Notes: generated by a model not told the origin, from the sequence alone. 64,000 nucleotides of DNA from Laguncularia racemosa (GCA_037954665.1 JBBMOL010000132.1:1984001-2048000); one strand, 5' to 3'. Shown: positions 44,908 to 57,780, numbered from the stretch's first letter. A program made the numbers and translations.

Positions 44908-45402
44908 GGCTTAGTTAATATATACTTTATTCTTATGGTCAAACCTTGGTTCTACCCTTTTACACTTAATCCTTAATAGTTTTTGGTTAAAGTTTGATCT
45001 AGATTAAGACATCAAAAGGGATATTGGAAAGTTTTAAAATAGTGGCATAACATTAAATTGAGTATAAACTTAGAAAATAAGAGAGTAAATCGGAAGAGCT
45101 GAACTCTTCAACCGTTCTAAAATTTATTAAAATCTTTTCAACCTTTTTTAGATTTTATGAGTCATTTTCATCCCCTTTCAAATGGTATTAAGTGCTCTTT
45201 CAAAAAACCCTCTTGTAAGAAAAAAATGACTTCGACTATTGAAAATAATCCTTTCATTTATAGATATATTTACTATATTTCAAGTTAGAGATTTTGCAAC
45301 AAGTTTATATGTAGTTGTAACATGCCAAAGATGGAGATGAAGTTGGATTGTTACAATAGGACTACTAGAACCAAAGCTAGTTGACCAATCTATATCAAAG
45401 AC
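44908..45402. other. Short spacer, nothing recognised
   Basis: It is AT-rich without a usable frame. It may include decayed 3' exons or the 3' flank of the terpene synthase pseudogene, but I could not read them. Confidence 0.4.
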
Positions 45403-46150
45403 TTATAGCTTGTATTGTGTAATGGGTCCAATAAGATCTTCCATGTTGGGACAAAGTTTTTTCAAATTCACCATACAATTCCAAAAGTGCTTTTTAGCAC
45501 CATTGCATGTACTTTGGAAGGTCATACATGCTTTGAATACTCCACCTACAAATTGATACAAAATAATTAGATGAATGTGTTAGAGGAATGCAGTACTAAT
45601 TATTAAGAATTTAAATGGTGCATCATAGACGAAGTGAAAAAATTAACCTTTCAACTGCATTAGTAAACATTTCTAGCTCTTCCATTGTGCCATACACATC
45701 ATATATGTCATCGATAATTGAAGTTAGAGCTAGCACTGGTGTGAGCATTTTCCTTGCCAAGGAATATTCTGGCTCAAAATATACTCCCAATATCCAAAAA
45801 TAACATTCCACAACTCGATCTCTTGCAAATGGTAGCTTTGTTTCAAATTTTAATTCTTTCCACCACCTAACAAAGATTTTCAAATATTATGATCAATTGC
45901 ATTTCATTCCTACATTCACAAATAGTTTCACAATGGTAAAATTTACTACCTTGTGATTTCACTGATTTCCTTTTGGTGTTCCTTTTAGAGTAAGTTGAAA
46001 TCTAATTTTGCCAATGTTAGAATTTCCTCATCACAAGTGTTACTTTCATAGGCTGTCATGTATTATACTGCCCTTGTCAATCCATGCCGTAAACTTAGGT
46101 CCAGGGCATATGGCACTTATTTTGCAATATGAGGATTTATCTTATTACCA
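45403..46150 (-). pseudogene. Terpene synthase pseudogene, three C-terminal-domain exons
   Basis: Three exons are readable on the minus strand. The exon at about 46150-45950 gives EILTLAKLDFNLL and KEHQKEISEITR. The exon 45866-45648 (219 bp, with AG and GT borders) gives RWWKELKFETKLPFARDRVV, YFWILGVYFEPEYSLARKML and the metal-binding DDIYDVYGT (DDxxD). The exon at about 45545-45403 gives WSIQSMYDLPKYMQ and LYGEFEKTLSQHGRSYW. The 219-bp exon and the following about 140-bp exon match class III plant terpene synthases, probably a sesquiterpene synthase. These enzymes ionise prenyl diphosphates using Mg2+ bound to DDxxD. Stops lie in the first and third exons (for example after MQWC). N-terminal exons, the NSE/DTE motif exons and the start are missing, so it is dead. 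Copy C lies just beyond its 5' side. Confidence 0.85.
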
Positions 46151-48267
46151 ACATGTATAAATTTAAGTAATAATTTTATTAATTAATACATTTAAAAATT
46201 GATTAGTTGAATTTTAATTATGTCTAAAAGACTACAAGTGTCATGCCCCTAAATGGGGTCTAGAAGTTTCCATCAAAATCATCTTGGTCCGTCTGCACCC
46301 ATTATATGATAATCGTCTTACAAGCTAGAGATCGTAAGACTCTAAGTATTTAATTACATTTATGACTAATCATAATACATATAATTAGATAATAAAATAT
46401 AACTATGGATCTCGTACCCTATGGTCAGCCATGATCATAGAGAATCAATATCCTTTACCAATCAGTAAAATAGGATAAATTCTAAGTTTCTCAATTTCAA
46501 AAGTCTATTTACATAGGGGTCCTAACATTTCATCTAAACGATCTATCATTCACAATTCTTACTTTGTCATTTTGGTCTTCCAAAAACTCTCGACACTTCA
46601 CATCTTATCCTATCCCAAGCTTTCATAATCTTTACTTGCAAAAGGAGTCTGTGGAGGGGTAAGCATACTATGGCTCGGTGAATGAGATCGTAACACTTTC
46701 AATGTTACATATACATAAGTAATTTCAAATTAAGTTATCAAATCATATGCTCTACATGAACAACCATATAAATGTAGCATCTCACGTGGTTTTCCGATAA
46801 TCGACGTAAAGTCTAGGGTTTACGCCCCCCTTGACCTTAGGTTGGGGATTTCAAAGCCACCATTAGTGCCTAGGTCTCATTACCTAGTTTATTTATCTTA
46901 TCACTTTGATAATTATAATATTTTTAATTCAATAATGAATGCTCCCATGCCTCTGCATCAGTCAAAGTAACACCCTCAAAGACTGGCTGGACTTAGAACT
47001 GTCAAGGCGTGACAATCTCCTAATCACTTAGTTCGCACTTAGCAGAACAGTAATCCTCTAATTACTTCGGCGAGCCTTGTAGTAGTGATGGCCTTTAATC
47101 TCATGCAATGTCTCATGGAAATGCATGCCAAGTTTTAATCAAGCTCACTTCCTTAATTAATTGATTTGAATTGACTAAACAACATATATAATCACAATGT
47201 TGGTGAAGTGACTACCAAGAATTTCAAGCCTACCATTCCAAAAACAAGCAATAGGGACCCAATGTAGTCCCATAAACAAACCACTACGTTTCATTTCACA
47301 CTTACCATGATAAGCAAAGACAATGCATTTCACATAATAAAATAGACATGGAAACCTAGACCCAACAGACATAGGCTATCCAACTATCCATCAGGTTTAG
47401 TTAACTTGACACCTTTGTGCCATTTGTCTTAAACGTCAAATCACCCACTCGGGGTTGATTTATTGTCATCATACCTGATACCTCTATGTCATCGCACTTC
47501 TCAAGTACTCTGTTATTCACACTTCTGAGAGCCAACAAGGTCGTCTCGTACATTCCTTTTGAGTCCTCAAGACATCTATGTATAATATATATATATATAA
47601 TATATATCTACACATATATATATGTCTGTGACATATCTTTAATTAAAGACAATTTACTAGACACCTTCCCTTATGTACTTAAGAGGGCAAGAAAATAGGA
47701 TTGTTAAGTTCTAAAAATCAAAGTTACACTCATGATTTGTATGGTTGTGTTCATGAGTGTATTCTATAGATATAATAGGAAAATAAGTTTGCCTAAGTAT
47801 ATGTACACATTCAGAAGCAAACTCTGATATGTAAATATAATGACACTTATGTACCCTATTCCAACTATGCACACCTATTTGATAGCTATAGAAGGAAAAG
47901 CTAGGTTCCTATATTTTTGTTTGGTTTGAAGAAAACAATTTTGAATCATAGGTTAAGCTTATGATAATAGCATTAGCAATATGATGCTAAGTGCTATCAT
48001 TAAAGTAATGACATCTAAACCCTCAAACCATTCTATCCCCTACACTTTCTAGACAATATTCATCTATAACCCATGTAACTACCAATCTCTTTATGACTTC
48101 TTTCCTAAACTCATTAATCCCCACTATATAACTCAACTTAACAAGAATCACATTCATTTGTAAGTACAACAAACCAACAACTTCACATTCATAGCATATC
48201 AACATACAGCACAACATTGTAGCATATCATTAAGTTTCCCACTCACTTGTTTAAGGTCATCATAGTC

Positions 48268-48915
48268 TTAGCCGGAGTCGAGTGATTCCAACGAGTAATC
48301 CCTTTGCTTTCCTCTTGAAATCAGTGTCCTTCTACAATGCTTTTTCAACCAACCATAGAAGGTAGCATCTCCACTTGACTTTGGTAGTTTCCTAGCACTC
48401 GATATGTGTACTCCACTCACTATGCGTTTGATGGCAAGACGTGAAGTCTCCTCCTTAAGGAACTTTGGGCAAACAAGATTCAAAACATTGAACACTTCTT
48501 CAATGTGATTCTGATATAGAGTTCTAGAAGGAATGGCCTTCCTACGAATCATTGCTTCCAAAACCCTAAGTTGCTGTGATCGACTGCCTGCTTTCCTCAT
48601 GTAGAAGTCAAGCAATGGAATGTCTTCGACCTGCCAAATTTGGAATTCCTTCTTCCGTGTATGCAACGTACCCTTAGGAAAGATAACTAAAGGTCTTGCA
48701 TTAAGGTATTTGGCCAAGAATGATCTTCCGCAACATCCTTTAAACATTCCATTGTGAAATCCATTTCATTCCAAATATCCCCTAAGCCATCATCTTGGAC
48801 GTTACTTGAATCATTCCCTTCACCATCTACACCAACATAAACACCTCTCCTTTACATGAAGCATCTTTGAACCTTTCGTTTATCAATTTATCTCTAATAT
48901 CTTCCAACGAACTAT
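48268..48915 (-). pseudogene. Captured SNF2 (CLASSY/DRD1-like) fragment, best-preserved copy (C)
   Basis: A 159-codon open frame (48747-48268) carries PLVIFPKG (around residue 20), KEFQIWQVEDIPLLDFYMRK, SRSQQLRVLEAMIRRK, TLYQNHIEEVFNVLNLVCPK (residues about 78-97) and GVHISSARKLPKSSGDATFY. Upstream in other frames come SSLEDI, ERFK and GDIWNEMDFTMECLKD. The S-x-T-L-Y-Q-N segment corresponds to helicase motif III of CLASSY/DRD1-type SNF2 proteins, where the glycine of S-G-T is arginine here. Motif I (GKT) and motif II (DExH) are absent: IRRK jumps to the motif III region. The source protein is a nuclear ATPase of RNA-directed DNA methylation. I infer a captured, internally deleted copy. An expressed short protein is possible but unproven. 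Confidence 0.65.
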
Positions 48916-49010
48916 TTGTAGGACAACCCATAGGATTTAGTAGTCCTTAAAGGTTTTGTACCACCTTCTTTCTTCTCTCCTTTGCTGACATCTCCACCTC
49001 TAGGGTTTCC

Positions 49011-49540
49011 CGTCCTTTCTACTAGTTTTCATCCTCACTCACGCTTCCATTACCAACCATTCCCATACACCATGTACACATACCACATACAACATACTCT
49101 TATCCATATACATACACACTTCGCACACACCACGCACGCACCTACATATACATATACACAATCATACTATACACCTACTTACACTCATACACAACTGCAC
49201 TATGCAATCCTCTTTCCTCCTCAAGTCCACACACACACACACACACCATTAGTGCATACATATACACATACTCCACTCACGTCTCACACCACAAATATGT
49301 ACACATACACACATACTTTGCACACTCTACACACATCTTCCATACGCATACACACATACCCATATACACTACACTCACCTTCCATACGCACACACACATA
49401 TCCACACCACACACCATCTCATACACATATACATATCCTTACACACACCACCCACCGTCACATACACATACACACATACCTTCACACACCACACACTAGC
49501 ACATACACATACACACATCTTCACACACACCCATTTGCAT
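49011..49540 (-). repeat. AC-rich minisatellite, copy C
   Basis: It is built of CACATACACATACACACAT-type units of roughly 40 bases with CACACACCAC joints. The frames read as Tyr/Thr/His runs and are not genes. Confidence 0.75.
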
Positions 49541-49620
49541 CTAATTTCCCATTCTTTTCCTTCTTCTCCCACTAGCTCCTTTTTCCTCTTCCTTTTTCTT
49601 CTCTTCTTTTCTTTTATTTG

Positions 49621-52600
49621 CCTTTTTGCATGTTTCCAAATTTGCCACTCCTTTATAGCAAAGGAGAATCCATCATCGATAAAACATTTATACACAGTGC
49701 TAAACAACCCACTTCCTAGGAGTTACCCCTCATGCCATGAAGTAACTCGTCGTTTAAATTTTCCATTGGGTGAAATGGTGTGCACGATTCAAAGCTCATT
49801 CGAGAGTTAAATAAAGAACCTACATCAATATCCATATAAACTCCACATAAAATTTGGTACTACATTACATGTAAAATGCTAAGTACATTACATTATCTGT
49901 AAAAAAGAATTTGACCACATGTTCTTAAACAGATGGGATGACCAATCTTCATTAAGTTCCCAAAGTCAAACTTCACACTGCTGTGGTAAGGATCAGCTGG
50001 ATGAATAGGGAGACATAGGGTGTTTCTTGAGTAGACTTGGGGTAAGGGAGTGAGGAGGCTAAACGAAGGGTATTGATATCTAAAGGGTTTGCACTTTGAC
50101 TTAGCTTGGCTTCGTATGAGAGCTCCTTCTGGGTTAGAGCTTGTTGATCTTCTAGCACTTGGTGAGGGAAGTGTTAATCTAGTTTTGTTGGAAGCCACTT
50201 TCATCAAGAAGGATTGAGCTGGCAAAGCGCTACTGGGTGCTCTTCTCCATCTTCATTGCAGCCTACAATTAAGTGATTGAATCAAGTTCTTGTTTTGAAA
50301 GGCTAAGACCTATCCAAGTTAACTCTTGCTCAAAGTAATCCTTTCAAGGCACCTCCTTTACATTACAAAGGATCTGTTTCCAACTTCACCCATGTATGCT
50401 CTTAGCTTAACTGTATTACTGTTTATAATCTAGTCAAGTTTCAAACCATGAACTTGTACCTAAAAGGAACTCTACCAACTTGACATCTTTCCCATTCTGA
50501 CATTCCTCAATATTTCACACTAGCCATTTCCTCGTAAGGCTCCATGGTTCATCTCTAATGAGTTTCATCACTTGATGTCCCTCTAAGACTTTTTCAACAT
50601 CGACTAACGGTTGCTTTATTTTCCATCTTATTCGAGATCAGCTTGCAATTCATCACTGTTCTTTAGTCAGGTTCCCTTCAAGCTTTGTACTCGAGTTATC
50701 AAGGGCTGGGTTTCTAATAGCCCCCTCTTATCTTCCATGATGGATGAGGCCTACCTAAAACTAGCAAAGAATTTGGTTGGCTTAAACCAACAAAACTCAG
50801 TAGTAGATTAATAAACCAGATCATGGTATAATGGGAGAGAAGGAAGGCAGAACAATACAACAAAAGAACCAACTCAACAAGCTATTATAGCAGTGCTAAC
50901 AAATAAGACTATTAACTCACGAGACCGAACTCTAAAGAGGCTACGACAGGATTGCATCGAACTGGGAATGATAAAGCACCAGTTTGCATGAACATCTTAG
51001 ACTAAAGGAGACTCGCAATGTAGGACAGTTTGAAAGGCACTAAACTAACGCTATATAAACAGTAGATCTACTATAGCAAATCTGTGGAGAGATTACGGAG
51101 ACTAGATTCCATCTAATGACATGAAGTATCTAACCTTAGGAAGGAACAAAGAGAGTTTAGACTTGTCTAGTGTCATCCTGTTGTCTACTTATAGGTTCTC
51201 TAGGAGAAGAGTTGCTGTTATTTTCCTCTCACTCGCCGTCAATACTTCACCCCTGCTTGTTGGATAGCTCATCCTCTAGGAGCTATCAACTTAGACGAAA
51301 TGGTCGGGACTAGTTCCCTCGAAACTTAAGCTTTGAAGCTTCTCTTGGTCACAACTTCAGCTAGCGCTCTTGTTCTATAGTGGTCTACTTGAACCCACTA
51401 TAGCTGCGTATTGGTACCTACCAGGGTGTGTTCGATTGGTAGTAAAGCACCATTAGCAAAACTCCACTTTTTAGTTGGTTTCCATTATGTCTCGTCGCAC
51501 CAGGGGAAGTGAGAAAAAAAAAAGATGAAGGGGATGAAAGAATATAGAAAGGAGGCAAAGGAGGTTGAAAGGTGGAAAGATTGGAGAAGAAAGGAAGAAA
51601 ATTAGAGTTATGTTCAGGTAGTTGACGTGGGGCGATGCTACAACCGGAAGGAAAAGAAAAAGGAGAAAGGAAGGAAGGAAATGGGCAAGCAGGGGGGAAC
51701 GGGGCTAGCATGGACTATGATTGAAGTGAAGCAGTTGACGTGATGGAGGCGGCCAATTGATTTGACTGCTGCTGCTGTTGACTGGCGTGGGAGGGGAGCT
51801 GAATAGTACATGGCAGATGTTTGAAGATTTGATTTTTTTTTTTTTTAATTTTAAGACCTCACAGCAAGGGTTTAAAATTTTTTATTTTATGTTTGGCATC
51901 AAATAAAGTTCTAGAATTAAAAATACTTCTTAAGAAATAAGTTTATAATAATCATATTAAATAATAAAAATATATTAGGTAAGTAATCAAACAATATTCT
52001 TCGTACATAGATTAACCAACAATTATTAGAACTTTATTTTGGATAAATAATAGAAAAAAATTGATATTTGTAATTCATACTGTTTACTTCCATAGAATTG
52101 ATCAAGGAATAAGCAATAAATAAATAACAAAAGTACCAAATTATATAATATTATACCATCATAGTAAATAATAATAATAAAAAAAACTAGCATACATAAT
52201 GAGCAAAACCACAACGCAAAACAAATCCCTAAATGAAACCACTACAATTCAGCGTCCAAAGCCAAAAAAATAATATAACCCAATGATCAAGATCACCTAG
52301 GCAAAAGAATCACCATCGCACAATGTATGTATTTTATCTTCAGTTCTATTTTTTTCCCTCGTATAGATGTATGTAAATTCTAAAAATCTATTGGACAAAA
52401 TCTATATGTAAAATTTGAAATTCTTTAGGAGAAATCAATCTTTTTTCTTATCTTGATTGTCTTAATTTGTTAGTTGTAAAATTGTCATCTAGCCTTGAGA
52501 GATGTAGATCATGAAATGGTATTTTTATTGCGTTGCACAAAATGATCAAATCCGATAGGGCTCGATTTTAGGAAAATCTTGAAATATTTTAAGTCTAGGT

Positions 52601-52784
52601 GGTGATTTATACATGTTAAGGATGAAATGGATACTCATACTTTATGATTTTATTACATTTTATTGATATTTGTGAAAAATATAGTTGTGTATTGATATCG
52701 GTCTTCGTATTATTTAACTTTAGACCTATAGACAAGTACACCTATCAATTCTATAGTATAGTTGATAAAGATAGTAAGTATTAA
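49621..52784. other. 3.1 kb without recognisable gene or element
   Basis: The composition is less AT-rich than other spacers (49700-51700), which hints at an old element or genic flank, but none of its frames (up to 110 codons) resembles a known protein to me. A GA-rich block (51500-51700) and a T-run (51831-51845) are the only clear simple sequences. Confidence 0.4.
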
Positions 52785-52900
52785 TTGTAAAGTCCCAAAA
52801 AGTTCGAAAAGACTATACAAAAATTAAAGAAAATAAGTAGAATAATAGATACTTTTAAGGCGGGTAGCGACAATGACAATTTCACAATATTAAAAACTAC
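52785..52900 (+). repeat. Family X terminal fragment
   Basis: It starts TGTAAAGTCCCAAAAAGTTC and follows the first about 115 bases of copy D almost base for base (AAAGAAAATAAGTAGAATAAT shortened words are shared). Beyond about 52900 the match fades. It is a short relic of the GTGAAG-type end. Confidence 0.65.
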
Positions 52901-54882
52901 CATGGGTTTATAGTATCTTTGACGAGATGGGTTTACCAATTTATTTCATATACCCCTTTTAAGGGAATTTATTAAATTTATAGTATTAATTCATTGAAAT
53001 ATGATAAATTACACTCTAAATATAAGATTTGTGATAGGATGTGATGTTCCTAGGGAGACAATTACTAGGGTACAAAAGAATAGCACAACTTAAAACTAAT
53101 GATGAAAACTAAATTCTAGATAGAATTAAGGTTTTGAATCTTACCAAGTAGAGATGAATGAATACTTTAGGTATGAGGCACCTATAATCCCCACCTGCTT
53201 AATCAAGTTAGGGATATAATGCATGCAAGGATCAATTACTTACACTCAGCATTAGGAATGCAACCGAGGTGGGTCCTAATAGGGTACTTGACTCGATTAA
53301 CCCAGAAAAAACCCTATAGAGTCAAACTTTATAGGGTTTAGGTTTGGGTTTTGGGACATGAAATGAAACCTCATCGAATTTAGGGTCGAGTTATGGGATT
53401 TAGAAAAAACTCAATGGGAAAACCCAACTCATGAATTTTATTTAAATAATAAATTAATATTATAATTCATATTTTGTATAATTGATTTTATTATTTTTTT
53501 ATATTTTAATTTTTTTTAATTTAAATGATGCATATTAACAACAACAACAAGTTAAGGTGAAGAACTCCAGATCGACTTTAGTTGTCCAATCCAGTAGATG
53601 TAGATGTAGGCCATAGGGTAAAGTGCGCTAGAGTGAAAGCAGTAGCACTGAGCATTGAGCTATCCAGTTTGTAGGCCTAAGCTGCTCGTCGTGTCCTATG
53701 TGCGTGTCTTCAGTCTAGATTCCACTCTCATTCCCACTCCACGTGTCCATAGTCAACTCCTTGACTTAAGTCACTCAACCCTAGGCCTTATCAATCATCC
53801 ACGTGAGTTGTGATTACATCCGTGTCCCTCGCCTCATTTAGTCTTGCACTATGCTTAGTTTACACAAAGAAAACTCTTATTTGAGTTAACACTTAACATA
53901 AACAGTCAAACACAAAGCCTTATCCTTTCAAGGCTATCTTTTGTTCCTTTACCTCTACCAGTTCACCACCTCGACGGCTACTTTGGTTTGCATTATCCCA
54001 CGGTCCCCACCCTCAATCTCTCTTTCTTTCTCGATCTGTCTGTGTCTGTGTGTCACTTGTCAGTTTAGATTGGCTTGGTCTTAGACTCTCATCTCTTTGG
54101 TCTAGCACTTAGTTTAGGTTGTGGGAAACTCCTATCTAGTGTCGACGGCTACAAGGCTGTTATCTACTGCCGATGCAAATGGTTTGTTTTCTAAGCTATA
54201 CATTCCTTTTGTTTTCTATGTCAAACCATTGGAATAAATTGATTTGATTTAAGGTTATAATTTTTTGAAAAATTAATTGCTCAAAATGAATTAATTGAAT
54301 AGGGCTATTGAAGTTAGAATTAATTAGAGGAGAACAAGGTTGAACTCTAAATTAGTAGTACGTACATAACATTCCTATTTGCCATGTCCATACAGTTTGT
54401 GGAACTCCAAATTAGCATAGATTTTTCTTATGCTTCCCAATGTAATTAATGGATGAGTTAATGAATCACACACTTGATGTGTATTAAATAGTCACAGTCC
54501 AACTATATTGCAAAACTTGTAGTTTAGGATGTTTTTATACTTTATTCCAACATATGGAAGTGGAACTCGATTCTTGGATAAGAAATATTGTGCATGTGCC
54601 AAAATCGTAAATTAACTACTTCCCAACTAATGGATTCATTAGTTATGGTATATCACTTAAGGTAACGGGTGAGTTGTAAGTAAGTTAGAACAGAGCAACA
54701 TTAAGCTTAAATTCCACTCCATGTACCTTGTAACAAAACTGGAACTTAGCTCAACTAAGCTTGTGTATATTCAATTATTCAAATATATATATATATATAT
54801 ATATATTGATGAGTTACATAAGTAGCTTGAGTTTAACTCCTACTCCATTAAAATTGGACTGAAGTCTAGCAATTAATTATGA
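52901..54882. other. Spacer with an AT microsatellite
   Basis: No gene was seen. 53270-53430 has repeated ACCCTATA/TATAGGGTTT words. An (AT)n tract is at about 54784-54806. 53540-54200 has mixed composition without a frame that I can assign. Confidence 0.45.
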
Positions 54883-54939
54883 TTGATGGTATTTGTGGTA
54901 CTAAAATATTTACAAAATTCATTATGCAATGTAGGGACA

Positions 54940-55955
54940 ATGGACATATATGAAATTGAGGAGAACATGGATGCAAGTGAAGTTGAGGAAATTTCATTTC
55001 CAACATGTGGATTTGAAAAGGAAGGTATACAAAGAAAATCAACAGTTACATCAAGTTCTAAAGTTGCAAGCAATACCAATGCAAATAATAATGTTGGTAA
55101 GCGTAAGTTGACTTCTAGTGTGTGGAATGAGATGGTGAAGAAAACAATTGATGCGGAGAATTTTGCTGTGTGCAATCATTGTAACAAAAAACTAAAAGAA
55201 AATAGCTCAAATGGAACAAAGCATTTGCATAATCATTTGAATAGGTGCTTGTAGAGAACAAAATACAAACACACATTGAGCAATGTCTTGTTTCTATGGA
55301 AAAAAGAGAAAATGATGGTGAGAGTGGTTTAAAGATTGGAAATTATTCATTCAATCCAAAAAGCTTGCGAAGGCAATCATTGTTCATGAGTATCCCATTT
55401 CTATGGTTAAACATGAGTGGTTTAGAGTGTATATCAATAGCATTCAACCATTGGTAAATCGTATCACTCATACTACCATGACGAAAGAAATTATGAGCAT
55501 TTACGAGGAGGAGAAGGAAAAATTGGGAGTGATGTTGAAAGGCCTAGTTTCTTGAGTTGTCATAACAATAGACATGTTGACATCCAATGTCAATGGAGTT
55601 TGGATAGAAAATTATCTATCCAAACTCCATATACGAATGAGGTACTTGCTGATTATCTCTTTGAGCCACCAATGTCATGGAGTTTGGATAGAAAATTATC
55701 TACAATCACTATAGATAATTGTTCCACAAACAATGCCATGACGACAACTTTATTGTTGAAGTTGCAAAGAGATGATCTAATTCTTCATGGGAAGGTAATT
55801 CATATGTGCTGTTGTGCACATATCTTAAACTTGATTGTGAAGGAAGGTGTGAGTGTAATAGAAAAAGAAAATGGATATTTTGTATAATAGAAAGCTCTCT
55901 TTAGATTGCAAAACCAGATGGAACTCAACATATGATATGCTAGTCAATTTTAGGT
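54940..55955 (+). pseudogene. hAT-family transposase pseudogene with BED zinc finger
   Basis: ATG at 54940 opens MDIYEIEENMDASEVEEISF. A BED finger follows, SVWNEMVKKT...VCNHCNKKLKEN...GTKHLHNHLNRCL, with its Cys2-His/Cys pattern. A stop and frameshift at about 55252 follow, then EYPISMVKHEWFR and NRITHTTMTKEI. Another shift leads to WSLDRKLSTITIDNCSTNNA, HGKVIHMCCCAHILNLIVKE and, after a shift near 55880, LSLDCKTRWNSTYDMLVNF. These are the order and motifs of plant hAT (Ac/Tam3-like, RICESLEEPER-type) transposases. The product cut and rejoined element ends. The C-terminal dimerisation domain is missing, and a local duplication at 55590-55705 disrupts the catalytic core. Confidence 0.85.
55590..55706 (+). 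repeat. Local duplication with a perfect 13-bp inverted repeat
   Basis: ATGGAGTTTGGATAGAAAAT occurs twice (about 55594 and 55677). The first copy is followed after AAAATTAT by CTATCCAAACTCC, the exact inverse of GGAGTTTGGATAG. The event lies inside the transposase frame and breaks it. Confidence 0.7.
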
Positions 55956-57068
55956 ATTTGTAATGAATACTTTGTTGACTACACAAATTGAGTATTATTA
56001 TGTCATTGATGATGCTTGCTTGTGATATGCTATGTGAACCATGCTATAATGAAATTGCTTGATTTAAGTGTTATTGTGCTCTATGAATATTGTAACTTGA
56101 GTGTCCCTGAAAAATTGATCGACCACCCTTAAACTTGACTAAATAACTATTTGAGTTTTAACTTGATATGCATTACGTATTAACTTGCATGATTGGGGAC
56201 CAACAACTCTACAAGATAGCCTAGAGAGGCTTATGAGGGTTTTTACCATGCCATATGCAAACGAAGCAACTTATTGGAGTGTCGTTCATATGATGGAGTT
56301 GTAGTCTACACTATCATTGAGGATCTTGTATGTGTTGCTCTAGGATAAAGCCAATGCTATATTTTTTAATGATTTGAGAACTAGTGAAGGAGTTTCCCCC
56401 TTAACCATGGTTAAGGAGAGAATCATCTTATAGGTTTGAGATACCATTATATTCCAAGGAAATTAACCTTAGCGATCTTTATAATTTGATTACATAGGGC
56501 TTAGGCTTAAAGTATGAGTGTGTGATTAGTTAAACCCTACTTCCTTAGATTCTTTTTTTTTTAGTCATGTGTTATTACCATGTAATTTACACTGACCATG
56601 GAAGATAGTTACCTATGTAAGGATTTATATTACTAGAGACTTGGTTTCTTTATAGAGGTAATATGAAATGTTAGTGTTTTATTACTTAAGTTTGTCTATT
56701 GATGGTACCTTTTATATGCTTCATGAATAGTTGATAGGAATTAGGACACCTTAGATGGAGTCCTCTCTTCTTGAGAGTATTTATAGTTAATTATCATGGC
56801 TAGAGTTCCCATAGGACATTTATAACTTTTATAATGAGTTATGGCTAAATTATGTTGAATTGATTTGTTTCCGTCTTATAGTTCATTTTTTTTAATGATT
56901 ATAGTAAATGTATCAACAGTTTTTTAAAGCTATTTTGTATAGGTTATAGAAACTTACATATTTATATTTTGATTCTATAGACCCTTTGGCAATTTTAGGT
57001 AGAATCATGAGTTTGATAACCTTGGATCAGATGGTTGAGATGAAGTGACTAGTAGTTTAGACACCGAG
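55956..57068. other. Spacer between hAT relic and LTR, nothing recognised
   Basis: It is AT-rich. Weak coding-like words occur at about 56340-56440 without a family I know. Confidence 0.4.
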
Positions 57069-57766
57069 TGATGAGGATCAGCTAGCATAAGAAAGGAAGG
57101 AGCCAAAATTCCATGATCCATTACATGGTATTGAAGGCCTAATGACCCGAGCTGGAGCTAAGAGGATAAATGAAGCTCTATAAGGATTAGTCATGGACTT
57201 GCAAACCAGAGAATCACGCTACACTAAAGGAAAACATACATATGTTAACTTGATTCACGTGACTATGGAAGGATGAAATAATTTAGGGACATTAAATATT
57301 TGCGTGGACTGCTACACTAAAGGATACGTTCGGTTTTGTTAATGTTTATTTTTATTTGTTAGTTTGTTATTTATGTTATTTAGTTTCCTATTTAGTGACA
57401 CAAGGATGAGGATAGAATAGGCAACTTAGGATTTCTATGTTGTAGGGTTTTCCATATTGTATTCTTGCTATATTTATCGTGCAAGGGGGCCGGCTAAAGA
57501 CACATGATTATTGAATGAAAAAAAAAAAACACATCCTTTTTTCGTTGGAAACAACGAAACCCTTTTTGTTCTTTTGCAAAAGAACTTTTCCATAGGAATT
57601 CTTAACCGGATTGCTAGGAATACCCTTTTGATAACTTAGGTTTCAGTTAATAGGTGTGATTGAGGTCTAGTTACGCATCACTTATTTAAGATGATCCTCA
57701 GGGTAATTGAAACTAACTTTCATCATCAGGGTTCTAGGTTTAACATACCTAGGGTTTCATGCATCA
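57069..57766 (+). repeat. CRM-like LTR beginning with pol tail
   Basis: It starts TGATGAGG and ends CATGCATCA, 698 bp, and is followed by a primer site. The first part reads in frame DEDQLA, then FHDPLHGIEGLMTRAGAKR and INEAL, GLVMDLQTRES, a polyprotein C-terminal tail with two stops. It represents another subfamily of the same lineage as the 5602-6362 LTR. No partner LTR is found, so it is a 5' LTR with a truncated interior. Confidence 0.7.
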
Positions 57767-57768
57767 TT

Positions 57769-57780
57769 TGGTATCAGAAC
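57769..57780 (+). other. Primer-binding site, one mismatch
   Basis: TGGTATCAGAAC differs from the initiator-Met consensus by G to A at the eleventh base and starts two bases after the LTR. Confidence 0.75.

Larger units (their letters stand above)
46239..49620 (-). mobile_element. Family X copy C, truncated
   Basis: The left end is TGTCATGCCCC at 46239. It aligns with copy B in the same direction: non-coding block 46239-48260, SNF2-like fragment 48268-48915, conserved junction 48905-49010, AC-rich minisatellite to about 49535. A pyrimidine tract follows to about 49620, after which no family X sequence is seen. The triplet tract and the AT-rich end are missing, so the right border is a truncation and no target duplication can be scored (ACAAG at 46234-46238). 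Confidence 0.75.

Noticed and set aside
49893..50225. 110-codon minus-strand frame near 50 kb
   Set aside because: No recognisable motif, no homologous copy in the window and no supporting signals.
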